A stretch of DNA of 64,000 nt from NCBI RefSeq assembly GCF_026127265.1, contig NZ_WWFG01000001.1:558001-622000 (forward strand), read 5' to 3'. The stretch is from Nostoc sp. KVJ3. Its GTDB lineage: Bacteria > Cyanobacteriota > Cyanobacteriia > Cyanobacteriales > Nostocaceae. Below the pieces are notes generated by a model, which ran no database searches, was not told where the DNA came from, and saw only the letters and a list, made by a program, of their open reading frames with translations. Each line of letters begins with the position of its first letter. Positions within the stretch are counted from its first letter, which is position 1. This document shows positions 42,711 to 50,701 of this stretch, piece after piece. A program made the translations under genes and the position numbers.

Positions 42711-43099
42711 ACAATGACTTTATGCAACTCTCACTAAGAGAGTGTCTAGACACTCTGCCCAAGTTTCTTGGGACAGAAAGCCCGTATTATGCATCTCTCA
42801 AAAGAGTCGGGAAAGATAACCAAAGAATTACTTTTCCGAATAGACACTCAATCACCTGTCCTTATGAGGAGCTAATTGATGTAGCTAAGGAGTATGGTCT
42901 TACCCCATCACCTTTAGGCATGACCACTTTGTTGTCGCAGCAACCTCCTAATAGCCCGATTGATTTTTTTCGTTCCAGGGTTATTGTTGTGGGGATAATC
43001 AGTGGGTTCGGGATTGTTAGAGTGGAATTCCCCGACTCTAGGTCATTTATTGGCAAAGTGGAAATATTTTATAGAGGGCAGCGAATAAAGGCTAATTAA
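42704..43099 (+). CDS. Hypothetical protein divergent from the NACHT gene
   Basis: 131 residues, no recognised domain. The N-terminal half is helical (SLRECLDTLPKFLGTESPYYASLKRV) with a single Cys (SITCPYEELIDVAKEYG). The C-terminal half is beta-rich (SRVIVVGIISGFGIVRVEFPDSRSFIGKVEIFYRG). It has its own promoter-like sequence and GGAG ribosome binding site, and is followed after 150 bases by a strong terminator, so it forms a separate short unit. Its position head to head with an HTH-NACHT gene makes a functional link possible but unproven. Confidence 0.65.
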   Translation: MTHNDFMQLSLRECLDTLPKFLGTESPYYASLKRVGKDNQRITFPNRHSITCPYEELIDVAKEYGLTPSPLGMTTLLSQQPPNSPIDFFRSRVIVVGIISGFGIVRVEFPDSRSFIGKVEIFYRGQRIKAN

Positions 43100-43248
43100 T
43101 AGTTTTTGAGTGGTGAAGGAAAAATAAATCCTGTCTTCCTAGTCTTTACACACTTCATTTGGAGCAGCTGGTACAGCTGACCCTTACTAACAATTAAATA
43201 TCTACTCGTTAACTATCCAACTAGCTTTGAGGATTAGATACTAATCAC

Positions 43249-43288
43249 AAGCTGGTTCACGTGGGTTTCCACTTGAACCAGCTTTTTT
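43249..43288 (+). terminator. Strong intrinsic terminator
   Basis: AAGCTGGTTCA...TGAACCAGCTT with an inner GTGG/CCAC pair, followed by TTTTTT (to 43288). Ends the transcription unit starting near 42660. Confidence 0.9.
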
Positions 43289-43393
43289 GTTGGAAGTTGC
43301 ATACAACATATAGGGCTGTTGCATTTGTCAAGAGCTTGTTGTAAACGAAGGTGAATTTATCCCCAAATTTAACTCTTCAAAAAGGGCAAAACC

Positions 43394-43633
43394 ATGAAAA
43401 ATAATCTAACTGACGACGGTAATTTCTTGTTCAAGTTGGCTTGTAAGGCGCTGAAATTTTTTATGCTGAGTCTGTTTGGTTTTGTGATTGCGTATGTCAT
43501 ATCTCAAGTTTTTGGAGTTGACACAATTGTTCAAATGGTGTTATCTCCAAGCTTATGGGAGTGGCTTGGACGCATTGCAATATTTATCTTCTGCTTTTTT
43601 GCAGTTGCTATCATCTATGAGTCTTCTCATTAA
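43394..43633 (+). CDS. Small two-helix membrane protein
   Basis: 79 residues with two hydrophobic helices (ALKFFMLSLFGFVIAYVISQVFG at about 19-41 and WLGRIAIFIFCFFAVAIIYE at about 57-76). AAAAAGGGCAAAACC precedes the ATG, with a usable AGGG. No family recognised. A MITE begins four bases after the stop codon. Small membrane proteins next to STAND NTPases are sometimes effectors, but here a terminator separates the units. Confidence 0.6.
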   Translation: MKNNLTDDGNFLFKLACKALKFFMLSLFGFVIAYVISQVFGVDTIVQMVLSPSLWEWLGRIAIFIFCFFAVAIIYESSH

Positions 43634-43636
43634 TTT

Positions 43637-43727
43637 AGGACTTACGCAAAATTGTCTCAAAAACCTGATTTGTCGTAGCGGTAATTTATGAATTACCGCT
43701 ACTTCAGAACTTTTTTGCGTAAGTCCT
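43637..43727. repeat. MITE-like element, ends AGGACTTACGCA
   Basis: 91 bp; AGGACTTACGCA (43637-43648) and its exact reverse complement (43716-43727). Same ends as 3589-3778. The core GTAGCGGTAATTTATGAATT continuing ACCGCTAC is a variant of the GGCAATTCATGAATTGCC palindrome. Confidence 0.8.
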
Positions 43728-43847
43728 GTAATTGTCTATCGACCATTATCGAGGAAGGGAGAGGGCAGTTCAAGAGAGAAGAAAAATACCTGACGCTTGC
43801 GAAAAGCTTCCCCGTAGGGGTAAGCAAGCTACGCGCACCGTCTCTAA

Positions 43848-44010
43848 GAGGTTGTTTGAAAAGTATTTGGCTGTGATTTTAGGCACTTAGAGATCCCCCC
43901 AGCCCCCCTTAAAAAGGGGGGAACCGGAATCTAAGTCCCCCAATTTATCGGGGGATTTAGGGGGATCTGAAATGTTTTGCTACCAATGAGAGGACTTTTC
44001 AAACAGCCTC
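43848..44010. repeat. 163 bp element, ends GAGGYTGTTTGAAAAGT, 9 bp flanking repeat
   Basis: The ends are inverted with one mismatch (43848-43864, 43994-44010). CTCTAAGAG repeats directly at the borders (43842-43850, 44008-44016). The interior carries CCCCCCTTAAAAAGGGGGG and CCCCCAATTTATCGGGGG palindromes. Confidence 0.75.
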
Positions 44011-44222
44011 TAAGAGTTGCCATACCACAAACTTTACGCTGCACTATCTGTTTCCTCTTGGGTTTAAACCTCCCACTGAATGGCGGTGAACGTGGCTCTT
44101 TTCTCAGTAGGGGTTGAATCCCCTACCGAAAAAGAAAGCTCCTTGGGCATAGCTGTCTTCTGCTTTCTGCCTCTTACCTTGTTCAATTTGTAATCTATGC
44201 GGTATTGGATTAAATTATCGTC
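44011..44222. other. Spacer with GTAGGGG hairpin
   Basis: A hairpin, GTAGGGG-TTGAAT-CCCCTAC (44107-44126), follows the sequence GGTTTAAACCTCCCACTGAA. This resembles sequence found at ends of IS200/IS605-type elements in Nostoc, but no TnpA or TnpB gene remains. Low certainty. Confidence 0.35.
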
Positions 44223-44411
44223 ATGAATAAAGTTTTTTTGAATATTTCTTTGGTATCTATTGCATTGCTACCGCTTGGTTTAGCGGCTAAGGACTCTAGT
44301 TATATCCCTTTAGCTACTGGCATTATTCCTACAGCCATAACTTGTTTGTTGCAATTAAATCGGAGTAAGACTGCAAAATCTCAAATTGAAGAGAGTGAAT
44401 ATTCAGACTGA
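44223..44411 (+). CDS. Small membrane protein
   Basis: 62 residues: two hydrophobic segments (about 5-21 and 28-45) and a polar Ser/Glu tail. No strong ribosome binding site is seen before the ATG. No family recognised. Confidence 0.45.
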   Translation: MNKVFLNISLVSIALLPLGLAAKDSSYIPLATGIIPTAITCLLQLNRSKTAKSQIEESEYSD

Positions 44412-44570
44412 CTTAATAATTTAACTCTAATTGGCTTAGATTATAATTATTACTGCAATTCTTGAGAATAGGGCATTTTGCACCTTTTTTTGGCTTTTGT
44501 TTAGTGGTTATTCACAAAAATTGCACAGTTGCCTATAGACTATGGACTATAAACTACAGACTATAGACTA

Positions 44571-45065
44571 ATGACTTCGTGTAGCAATTTGATTTTGCGT
44601 TTTGCTGAACCAACTGATTACAGCGTACTTTTTCAATTAATTCAGGGACTTGCTGAGTATGAAAAATTATCTCACGCTGTCACTGGAAATGCTCTAGCAC
44701 TTCAGGAGCATTTATTTGGGTCGCACAGGTATATAGAAGCGATTTTAGCAGAATCTGCGGGTCAAACTGTTGGTTTTGCCCTATTTTTTTATAATTATTC
44801 AACATTTTTGACTAAGCCAGGAATTTATCTGGAAGACTTATTTGTTTTACCAGAATATCGTAGACAAGGTATTGGTAAAGCTCTAATTACTAAAGTAGCC
44901 CAGATAGCTGTAGAACGTGACTGTGGGCGCTTAGAGTGGAGTGTGTTGGATTGGAACGAACCAGCGAAAGCATTCTACCGTAGTATGGGAGCATCTATAT
45001 TAGATGATTGGCGAATTTGTCGTGTTACAGAAGATGCGCTTACTCAGTTAGGGATTGTTAGATAA
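44571..45065 (+). CDS. GNAT family N-acetyltransferase
   Basis: 164 residues of the diamine/spermidine acetyltransferase-like GNAT group. N-terminal LILRFAEPTDYSVLFQLIQGLAEYEKL, acetyl-CoA motif IYLEDLFVLPEYRRQGIGKALI at about 83-104, and the SSAT-like end RLEWSVLDWNEPAKAFYRSMGASILDDW. It transfers acetyl from acetyl-CoA to a small amine, substrate unknown. Its stop codon TAA is also the first three bases of a MITE end (45063). Confidence 0.9.
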   Translation: MTSCSNLILRFAEPTDYSVLFQLIQGLAEYEKLSHAVTGNALALQEHLFGSHRYIEAILAESAGQTVGFALFFYNYSTFLTKPGIYLEDLFVLPEYRRQGIGKALITKVAQIAVERDCGRLEWSVLDWNEPAKAFYRSMGASILDDWRICRVTEDALTQLGIVR

Positions 45066-45147
45066 GTACTTGGACAGAATTAATTACACAATGTCATTGC
45101 GAGCGGAGCGTTCGCAATGACTGTAAATATTTTTGTCCAACTACTTA
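45063..45147. repeat. MITE-like element, ends TAAGTASTTGGACA
   Basis: 85 bp. Ends 45063-45076 and 45134-45147 are inverted with one mismatch. The core GTCATTGCGA...TCGCAATGAC (45093-45121) is a 10 bp stem also seen inside 38390-38589. The left end supplies the stop codon of the GNAT gene. Confidence 0.75.
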
Positions 45148-45447
45148 AAAAACAAAAGATGAAGTGTAACAATTTTAATCTTGAATATTTCATCCTTAAA
45201 ACGCTTATCATTTTTTGGTTATAAAATATTAAAATTTATATGAAAAATTTGCATTTTAATCATCAGCGTAGATGCAAAGTAGTTTCTCGCCAGGTATGAC
45301 TCTGTATTTAAAATCCCAAAAATTTAAAATTAAAAAACTTTAAAGCGAAGTTTGACAGCTTGTCGTTTGACTATGGCAGCAGCTCAACTGACAATTATGG
45401 AGGATATTGCACCGAATGAGCCTTTATTGCAGAGGGAACACGACGAA

Positions 45448-45783
45448 ATGAAAAAATTGATTACAGTAATACTGTTAGGCATAGCAATCTTCACCTTTGC
45501 CTTCAGTAGTCCAGCTTTGGCAGCAGATGCTGCTAGTGGAGCTAAAGTATTTAGTGCCAATTGTGCTTCTTGTCACGCGGGAGGTAAGAATCTAGTTAAT
45601 GCTGCTAAGAGCCTGAAGAAGGCGGATTTGGAAAAGTATGATATGTACTCAGCCGAGGCAATTATTGCCCAGGTTACAAAAGGTAAAGGTGCTATGCCCG
45701 CCTTTGGCAAACGTTTAAAGGATGACAAAATTCAAGATGTAGCTGCTTATGTGCTTTCACAAGCTGATAAGGGCTGGAAGTAG
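45448..45783 (+). CDS. petJ: Cytochrome c6
   Basis: 111 residues starting at ATG 45448. A typical signal peptide (MKKLITVILLGIAI...ALA, cut before ADAASGAKVF) leads the mature protein to the thylakoid lumen. The haem site is CASCH near 42, and the axial Met lies in AMPAFG near 86. It carries electrons from cytochrome b6f to photosystem I or cytochrome oxidase, as an alternative to plastocyanin and usually when copper is scarce. The frame is open 32 codons further upstream, but those residues do not belong to the family. An intrinsic terminator follows. Confidence 0.95.
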   Translation: MKKLITVILLGIAIFTFAFSSPALAADAASGAKVFSANCASCHAGGKNLVNAAKSLKKADLEKYDMYSAEAIIAQVTKGKGAMPAFGKRLKDDKIQDVAAYVLSQADKGWK

Positions 45784-45810
45784 GCTGAAATCTAACTTCA
45801 AAAATTAATA

Positions 45811-45840
45811 ATTTGCGGGGCTTTTTGTCCCGCAAATTTT
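45811..45840 (+). terminator. Intrinsic terminator of cytochrome c6 gene
   Basis: ATTTGCGGG (45811-45819) pairs with CCCGCAAAT (45829-45837), followed by TTT to 45840. Confidence 0.75.
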
Positions 45841-45951
45841 ACGGTTGCCGAAATTATCAAATAGGGTGCTTATACCAATTTTGGATTGAGAGTTTTGACA
45901 AAAAGACTGTTCAAGAACATCAAACAATACTACTTATCCTAATTTGGTATT

Positions 45952-46875
45952 ATGATTGGTTTCTGGCGATTATTTATCAGTGTAATTATTGCTTTCCCTC
46001 TCACTTTTTTGAATCTATCCGCATATTCAGCACCTGTATATGTTACCCAAGTTACAGCAAGTGATTTCTTGAAATTGGGTGTAGATAAGATGGGGCACGG
46101 TAATTATCAGGAAGCAATAGAGAATTTTAATCAGGCGATTGAAGTTGAGAAAGATTTGGCTGTTGCTTATAGCGATCGCTGTCTTGCCTATCTCCAATTA
46201 CAAGATTACCATCAAGCGATCGCAGATTGTACCCAAGCAATAAATTTTGCCCCTAATGACTTTGAGGCTTATCTAAACCGGGGAGTGGCATTTTACAGAC
46301 AAGGGGATTATCCTGCTGCCATTGTCGATCATAATCGAGCGATCGCACTTAAACCCTACGATTTTCGAGCTTATTACAACCGAGGACTAGCCCGTGCTGG
46401 GGATGGGAAAGACTCGGAGGCAATTGTTGACTTTAATTTAGCCCTAACTCAAATTCCCCGAATTACTAGCTTACTACTTGCAGATATCTACAATGACCGA
46501 GGTTTAGCCCATTTTATCTTGCAAGATATCCCAGCAGCTATGCTCGACTTTAATCTAGCAATTCGTCTCAACGCTGACGATTATCGAGCCTATTTTAACC
46601 GGGGTTGTACTTGCGGACGAAATGGAGATGACTTTGGTGCAGTGCGTGATTTTTCTCAAGTTATCAGACTCAACCCTAGTAATGCTCAGGCTTATGTTAA
46701 TCGGGGAGTAGCTCGTTATCGCTTAGGATATTATTTAGATGCGATCGCTGATTTACAAAAAGCATCTGAGTATTTTGAAAATCAAGGAAAGAGAGTTGCC
46801 TACGAAAAAACTCTAGATTTATTGAAGAATCTGCGACAAAAAATTTCGTTTGCGACGGAAATAGCTCTTTTGTAA
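45952..46875 (+). CDS. Exported TPR-repeat protein
   Basis: 307 residues. The N-terminus is a signal peptide or anchor (FISVIIAFPLTFLNLSAYSA). About seven TPR units follow, with repeated AYLNRGVAFYRQGDYPAAIVD-type helices to about residue 285. Such proteins serve as protein-protein interaction scaffolds in the periplasm or thylakoid lumen; the partner is unknown. Starts at ATG 45952 without a strong ribosome binding site. Confidence 0.85.
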   Translation: MIGFWRLFISVIIAFPLTFLNLSAYSAPVYVTQVTASDFLKLGVDKMGHGNYQEAIENFNQAIEVEKDLAVAYSDRCLAYLQLQDYHQAIADCTQAINFAPNDFEAYLNRGVAFYRQGDYPAAIVDHNRAIALKPYDFRAYYNRGLARAGDGKDSEAIVDFNLALTQIPRITSLLLADIYNDRGLAHFILQDIPAAMLDFNLAIRLNADDYRAYFNRGCTCGRNGDDFGAVRDFSQVIRLNPSNAQAYVNRGVARYRLGYYLDAIADLQKASEYFENQGKRVAYEKTLDLLKNLRQKISFATEIALL

Positions 46876-47042
46876 GTTTTAGTACGAAAATTCAGTTAAC
46901 TGGTATGAGTTATTCTGCTGTATTTGAGGATATAGCAGAACTTTCCTACACCAGGGGATGATGTGTAGAGGCGGGGAGGAGATATCAAAACTTGATTCAG
47001 CAGTATAGCCAGTCCAAACATTAAGACAACTCCTTAAAAACC

Positions 47043-47699
47043 TTAATCCCCAATATGCCGCACACCAGCCAAAATAAAATTAACTGCTGCTTGAGTATGC
47101 TGCTCAATCATTTCTGGACTCAGCAGTTGCAAATCGGGTCTAGTATGTTTGATATTTTCGTAAGCGTTGAAGTACATATTACAAACCCCAATAATATGCA
47201 GGGTGGTGAGAAATGGATCGATCTGACGGAAACAACCTTCCGCCATCCCCCGCTCTAAAATCTTGATGAGATAGCGAAAATTTTCTTGCCAATTTGCCTG
47301 TTTGAAATATTTTCCCTGATTTTGGTTTGCTTCTTGAAACCAAAGCATTCCTCTATGTGGGTGAGCAGCTTCGTAAGCGATCGCTTCTTGGACAAGCATC
47401 TTTAAGGCTTCCTCTGGTGGAAACTCATCCAGATTTAGCAGCCCTAACCCTTCGTGCATCTCGATCGCCGGACGTTGCAGCACAGCTTGATATAGTCCTT
47501 CTTTGCTCTGGAAGTAGTAGTAAATCATCGCTGTGGTGACACCTGCACCTCTAGCGATCGCTTCTGTCCGCGCTCCACTAAGTCCATTTCTGGCAAATTC
47601 TGCTTCCGCCGCATCAAGAATCTGCTTTTTCGTCGCTTCTGCATCGCGCACCTGACGCGGCTTTTTAGATGAGAATTTTGACTCCGTTGAACGACCCAC
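47043..47699 (-). CDS. TetR/AcrR family transcriptional regulator
   Basis: 218 residues. The N-terminal TetR helix-turn-helix is clear (TKKQILDAAEAEFARNGLSGARTEAIARGAGVTTAMIYYYFQSKEGLYQAVL, about 24-75). The C-terminal ligand-binding helices resemble the TetR_C group with MLWFQEANQNQGKYF. It begins with GTG 47699, preceded by GGAG four bases upstream; an upstream in-frame TGA prevents a longer form. It is divergent from the Rieske and P450 genes, and two matching palindromes lie between, so it probably represses them and itself until an inducer binds. Confidence 0.92.
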   Translation of the reverse strand: MGRSTESKFSSKKPRQVRDAEATKKQILDAAEAEFARNGLSGARTEAIARGAGVTTAMIYYYFQSKEGLYQAVLQRPAIEMHEGLGLLNLDEFPPEEALKMLVQEAIAYEAAHPHRGMLWFQEANQNQGKYFKQANWQENFRYLIKILERGMAEGCFRQIDPFLTTLHIIGVCNMYFNAYENIKHTRPDLQLLSPEMIEQHTQAAVNFILAGVRHIGD

Positions 47700-47727
47700 G
47701 TTGCTCCATCATTATAACCAAAATATA

Positions 47728-47747
47728 TTAACTAAAAAATTGGTTAG
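47728..47747. promoter_or_regulatory. TetR-type operator, first copy
   Basis: TTAACTAAAAAATTGGTTAG, an imperfect palindrome with two mismatches to the second copy 60 bp away. It lies between the GTG start of tetR and the -35 box of the divergent promoter. Confidence 0.75.
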
Positions 47748-47750
47748 TAG

Positions 47751-47779
47751 TTGACATAGAAGATGAAATTTATTACATT
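47751..47779 (+). promoter_or_regulatory. Predicted promoter of the Rieske-P450 unit
   Basis: -35 TTGACA (47751-47756), 17 bp spacer, -10-like TACATT (47774-47779). It is bracketed by the two operator palindromes, so a bound TetR dimer on either side would block it. Confidence 0.5.
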
Positions 47780-47787
47780 AATATCTA

Positions 47788-47807
47788 TTAACTAAAAAAT
47801 TAGTTAA
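47788..47807. promoter_or_regulatory. TetR-type operator, second copy
   Basis: TTAACTAAAAAATTAGTTAA, a perfect palindrome with 8 bp arms around AAAA. It lies at the expected transcription start of the Rieske gene. Confidence 0.8.
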
Positions 47808-48018
47808 TTACCTAACTCATCCATGCAGTAGCCGAAGTTAGCCGAGTAAATGCTCGGTAGTATTAGTTCGTCTATTGCAGATAAGACTTTAATTATCCCA
47901 ATTGACATTCAAAAGAGTGATGTAGAACAGGCGACACCAGCTTATCTACAATTTTTTGTTACCTTTTGCTAACGCATCTAACGATTTTTCAAAAAATTAT
48001 CAATATTTTAGAAGAAAA

Positions 48019-48972
48019 ATGGAACCAATTCTACCTGGTGCGCCTTGGTTAATCGCGCACAAATCTACATTAGGAGTGAATAAACCTAATAAAATCACTT
48101 TAAATGGACAGGATTATGTTATCTGGCAAAACCAAAAAGGTGAAGTTTTTGCCCTTGATAACATCTGTCCCCACATGCAAGCACCATTATCAGATGGTTG
48201 GGTTTGTCAAGAGAGAGACACTATTACTTGCCCTTTTCATGTACTAGAATTTGATGGACAAGGCAGACTACAGCAAGAAGAAAAAAAGGATAATCAGCCT
48301 ATTACAAAACCATTAGAGCTAATTATTAGCAATGATTGTCTCTGGACTTATGGCGGATTTGCACCAAAATTGCTCATCCCAGATTTACATCAAAAAATTG
48401 TCGATGAATACGAGTTCCTGGGAGTAACTGGAGATAAAAGTATTCAGGGTGACTTTTTGAGCAACCTGATGGTTAATTATGACTATAACCATCAAAATGG
48501 GACTCACAAAGAACTATTTAAAATTAAATATTGTCATGTAAATTCTTTTGAAGAAAAAGGATACTATGCCACAATCAAACAAGATTTGAGGAGAGATGAT
48601 AATACACTAGGAGAAATTATTAAGAACCCCGTTTTAGGCATTTTTCCTAAAAATCTCACTAACACACTCGAATACGCTTTTCCTTCAACTACTGGTTTTT
48701 TTACTAAAACGCCGATTGGTGATATTGCTCAAATTCATATTCTCTACCCGGAAACAGATAAAATCACCAAGACGTTTATTTTGATGTATGCCAAAGTAGT
48801 CAATCCTTTGATGAAATTTCTATTCAAAAATTCCGTTTTAAAAGTAGCCGCAACTGTGATTGAACAGGATACAGGTGCAGTTGAAAGTTTGTATCCTCGA
48901 CAAAAACCAAAAATCAGATTACCAAATGAAGAGATTATGTTCTACGCAGAAAAACTCTACCGCGATTGGTAA
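48019..48972 (+). CDS. Rieske [2Fe-2S] non-haem iron oxygenase
   Basis: 317 residues from ATG 48019 (a TTG at 47956 is possible). The Rieske cluster motifs CPHMQAPL (near 49) and CPFHVLEFDGQG (near 70) are complete. A catalytic-domain-like region follows with NYDYNHQNGTHKELF near 155, where His residues could bind the mononuclear iron. It resembles cyanobacterial Rieske oxygenases that hydroxylate or desaturate hydrophobic rings. It lies 76 bases before the P450 gene on the same strand, downstream of the TetR-operated promoter, so the two probably form one induced operon. Substrate unknown. Confidence 0.85.
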   Translation: MEPILPGAPWLIAHKSTLGVNKPNKITLNGQDYVIWQNQKGEVFALDNICPHMQAPLSDGWVCQERDTITCPFHVLEFDGQGRLQQEEKKDNQPITKPLELIISNDCLWTYGGFAPKLLIPDLHQKIVDEYEFLGVTGDKSIQGDFLSNLMVNYDYNHQNGTHKELFKIKYCHVNSFEEKGYYATIKQDLRRDDNTLGEIIKNPVLGIFPKNLTNTLEYAFPSTTGFFTKTPIGDIAQIHILYPETDKITKTFILMYAKVVNPLMKFLFKNSVLKVAATVIEQDTGAVESLYPRQKPKIRLPNEEIMFYAEKLYRDW

Positions 48973-49048
48973 TTTGGATTTGTAAAGCCTAACTGCGCTT
49001 TACAATTAAGTAGAAACTGTAGCTAATTACTGCTGGAGGTAGTTAAAT

Positions 49049-50401
49049 ATGCGGCAACTAAAACCCGCCGAGTCAATGCCTGGTAGCTACGGCTTGCCCA
49101 TCTTGGGGGAGACTTTGGAAATATTTCGGGATTCAGAACTGTATATATGGCGACGATTCCAGCAGTATGGCTCAGTGTTTAAGACGAGCGTCATGGGACG
49201 TAAACGCGCTTATTTAATTGGCCCTGATGCTAATCGGCTGGTGCTGGTGGAACAAGCAGAAAATATGTCATCCCGAATAGGGTGGTATTTTTTAGAATCA
49301 ACATTTGGCAACAATATTTTATTACAAGATGGGGAAGAACATCGGGTAACTCGTCGCTTAATGTATCCAGCATTTCACGGAAAAGCGATCGCTACATACT
49401 TCGACACCATCCAAAATATTGTGCAAGATTTCCTTAAAGATTGGGGAGAACAGGGAACGATTTCCTTAAATTCTAGTTTCCGCCAGCTTACCCTGATGGT
49501 TGCGACTCGCCTATTTTTGGGAAGTCAGAATAAGAGCGAAGTTGAGCAAACCAGTCAGTGGTTTACACAACTGCTAGATAGCAGTATGGCGATATTCAAA
49601 TGGAATGTCCCTTTTACTTTATATGGTCGCGGTCAAAATGCTAGGGCTAAGTTAGTGGCTTTTTTGCGTGAAGCAATCGCCCAACGTATCGAGCAGGGTA
49701 ACTTAGAGCAATCAAAAGATGTTTTGGGATTGCTACTAGCAGCTGTTGATGAAGACGGTAATAAGTTGAGCGAAACACAGGTAATCAATGAGGCATTATT
49801 ATTGCTGTTTGCTGGACATGAGACAACAGCCTCATTACTGACTTGGGTAATATTTGAATTAGGTAATAACCCAGAATGGCGAGAGCGACTGCGCCAAGAA
49901 CAATCAGCAGTTGTGAGAGATAATCCTCTGAGTCTATCCCATCTCAAACAACTTCCACAGTTAACCAACGTGCTAAAAGAAACAGAAAGACTCTATCCGC
50001 CAGTGTATGCCTATAATCGTGGTGTCCTCAAGGATATTGAGTATGGAGGCTATCGCATTCCAGCAGGTTGGTTTGTGACAATCTCGCCAATGTTGACTCA
50101 CCGCTTACCAGAACTTTACACCGAACCCGATCGCTTCGACCCCGATCGCTTTGCACCACCTCGCGAAGAAGATAAAAAACATCCCTTAGCATTAGTGGGT
50201 TTTGGTCATGGTTCGCATAGTTGTTTAGGGATGGAATTTGCCCAGATGGAAATGAAGATTGTGCTTTCTACACTGCTTCGCCATTACGATTGGACAGTAA
50301 AACCAGATTATTCTGCGATCGCTCCAGTTCTTCAGCCTTCTAAAGTTAAAGATACTCTACAAGCATATATTGAGCCTTTAAGTAGCAACCTAAGTATTTA
50401 A
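49049..50401 (+). CDS. Cytochrome P450 (CYP120-like)
   Basis: 450 residues. Pro-rich entrance (LPILGETLEIFRDSELYIWRRFQQYG), I-helix AGHETTA near 254, ExxR in KETERLYPPVYAYNRGV near 310, and haem loop FGHGSHSCLGMEFAQ at about 384-398 with the Cys ligand. It is closest in appearance to cyanobacterial CYP120 enzymes, one of which hydroxylates retinoids. GGAGGT lies eight bases before the ATG. Together with the Rieske gene and the divergent TetR it suggests an inducible route to oxidise a hydrophobic compound; identity of the inducer is open. Confidence 0.93.
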   Translation: MRQLKPAESMPGSYGLPILGETLEIFRDSELYIWRRFQQYGSVFKTSVMGRKRAYLIGPDANRLVLVEQAENMSSRIGWYFLESTFGNNILLQDGEEHRVTRRLMYPAFHGKAIATYFDTIQNIVQDFLKDWGEQGTISLNSSFRQLTLMVATRLFLGSQNKSEVEQTSQWFTQLLDSSMAIFKWNVPFTLYGRGQNARAKLVAFLREAIAQRIEQGNLEQSKDVLGLLLAAVDEDGNKLSETQVINEALLLLFAGHETTASLLTWVIFELGNNPEWRERLRQEQSAVVRDNPLSLSHLKQLPQLTNVLKETERLYPPVYAYNRGVLKDIEYGGYRIPAGWFVTISPMLTHRLPELYTEPDRFDPDRFAPPREEDKKHPLALVGFGHGSHSCLGMEFAQMEMKIVLSTLLRHYDWTVKPDYSAIAPVLQPSKVKDTLQAYIEPLSSNLSI

Positions 50402-50480
50402 AGTGACATAAAGTTCGATTTTGTGCATAAACCGAAAGTTAAGCATAGATGTTTATGGTATTCGGATTAAGGAAATTTCA

Positions 50481-50579
50481 GTGCAAAATTTAATTCAGAT
50501 TTTTAATAAAAGATTGTACTCAGATGCCTTTGAAGAAGATGAATTATCTGCACAACTTGCAGTAATTAATAAAACTTGA
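50481..50579 (+). CDS. Possible 32-residue ORF behind the P450 gene
   Basis: GTG start with AAGGA seven bases upstream; the translation starts MQNLIQIFNKRLYSDAFEED. Acidic, no known domain. Could be a scrap of a lost gene. Weak support. Confidence 0.2.
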   Translation: MQNLIQIFNKRLYSDAFEEDELSAQLAVINKT

Positions 50580-50701
50580 TTTTACTCTTTTATGACACTT
50601 ACTCCAATTTATATACTAAGCTAGAAGCTCATCTAGATAGATGGTCAACCTAGTATGTTAACCAAGTGCTAGGCTACAATTAGCAAGATTGAGAGGCAAC
50701 T

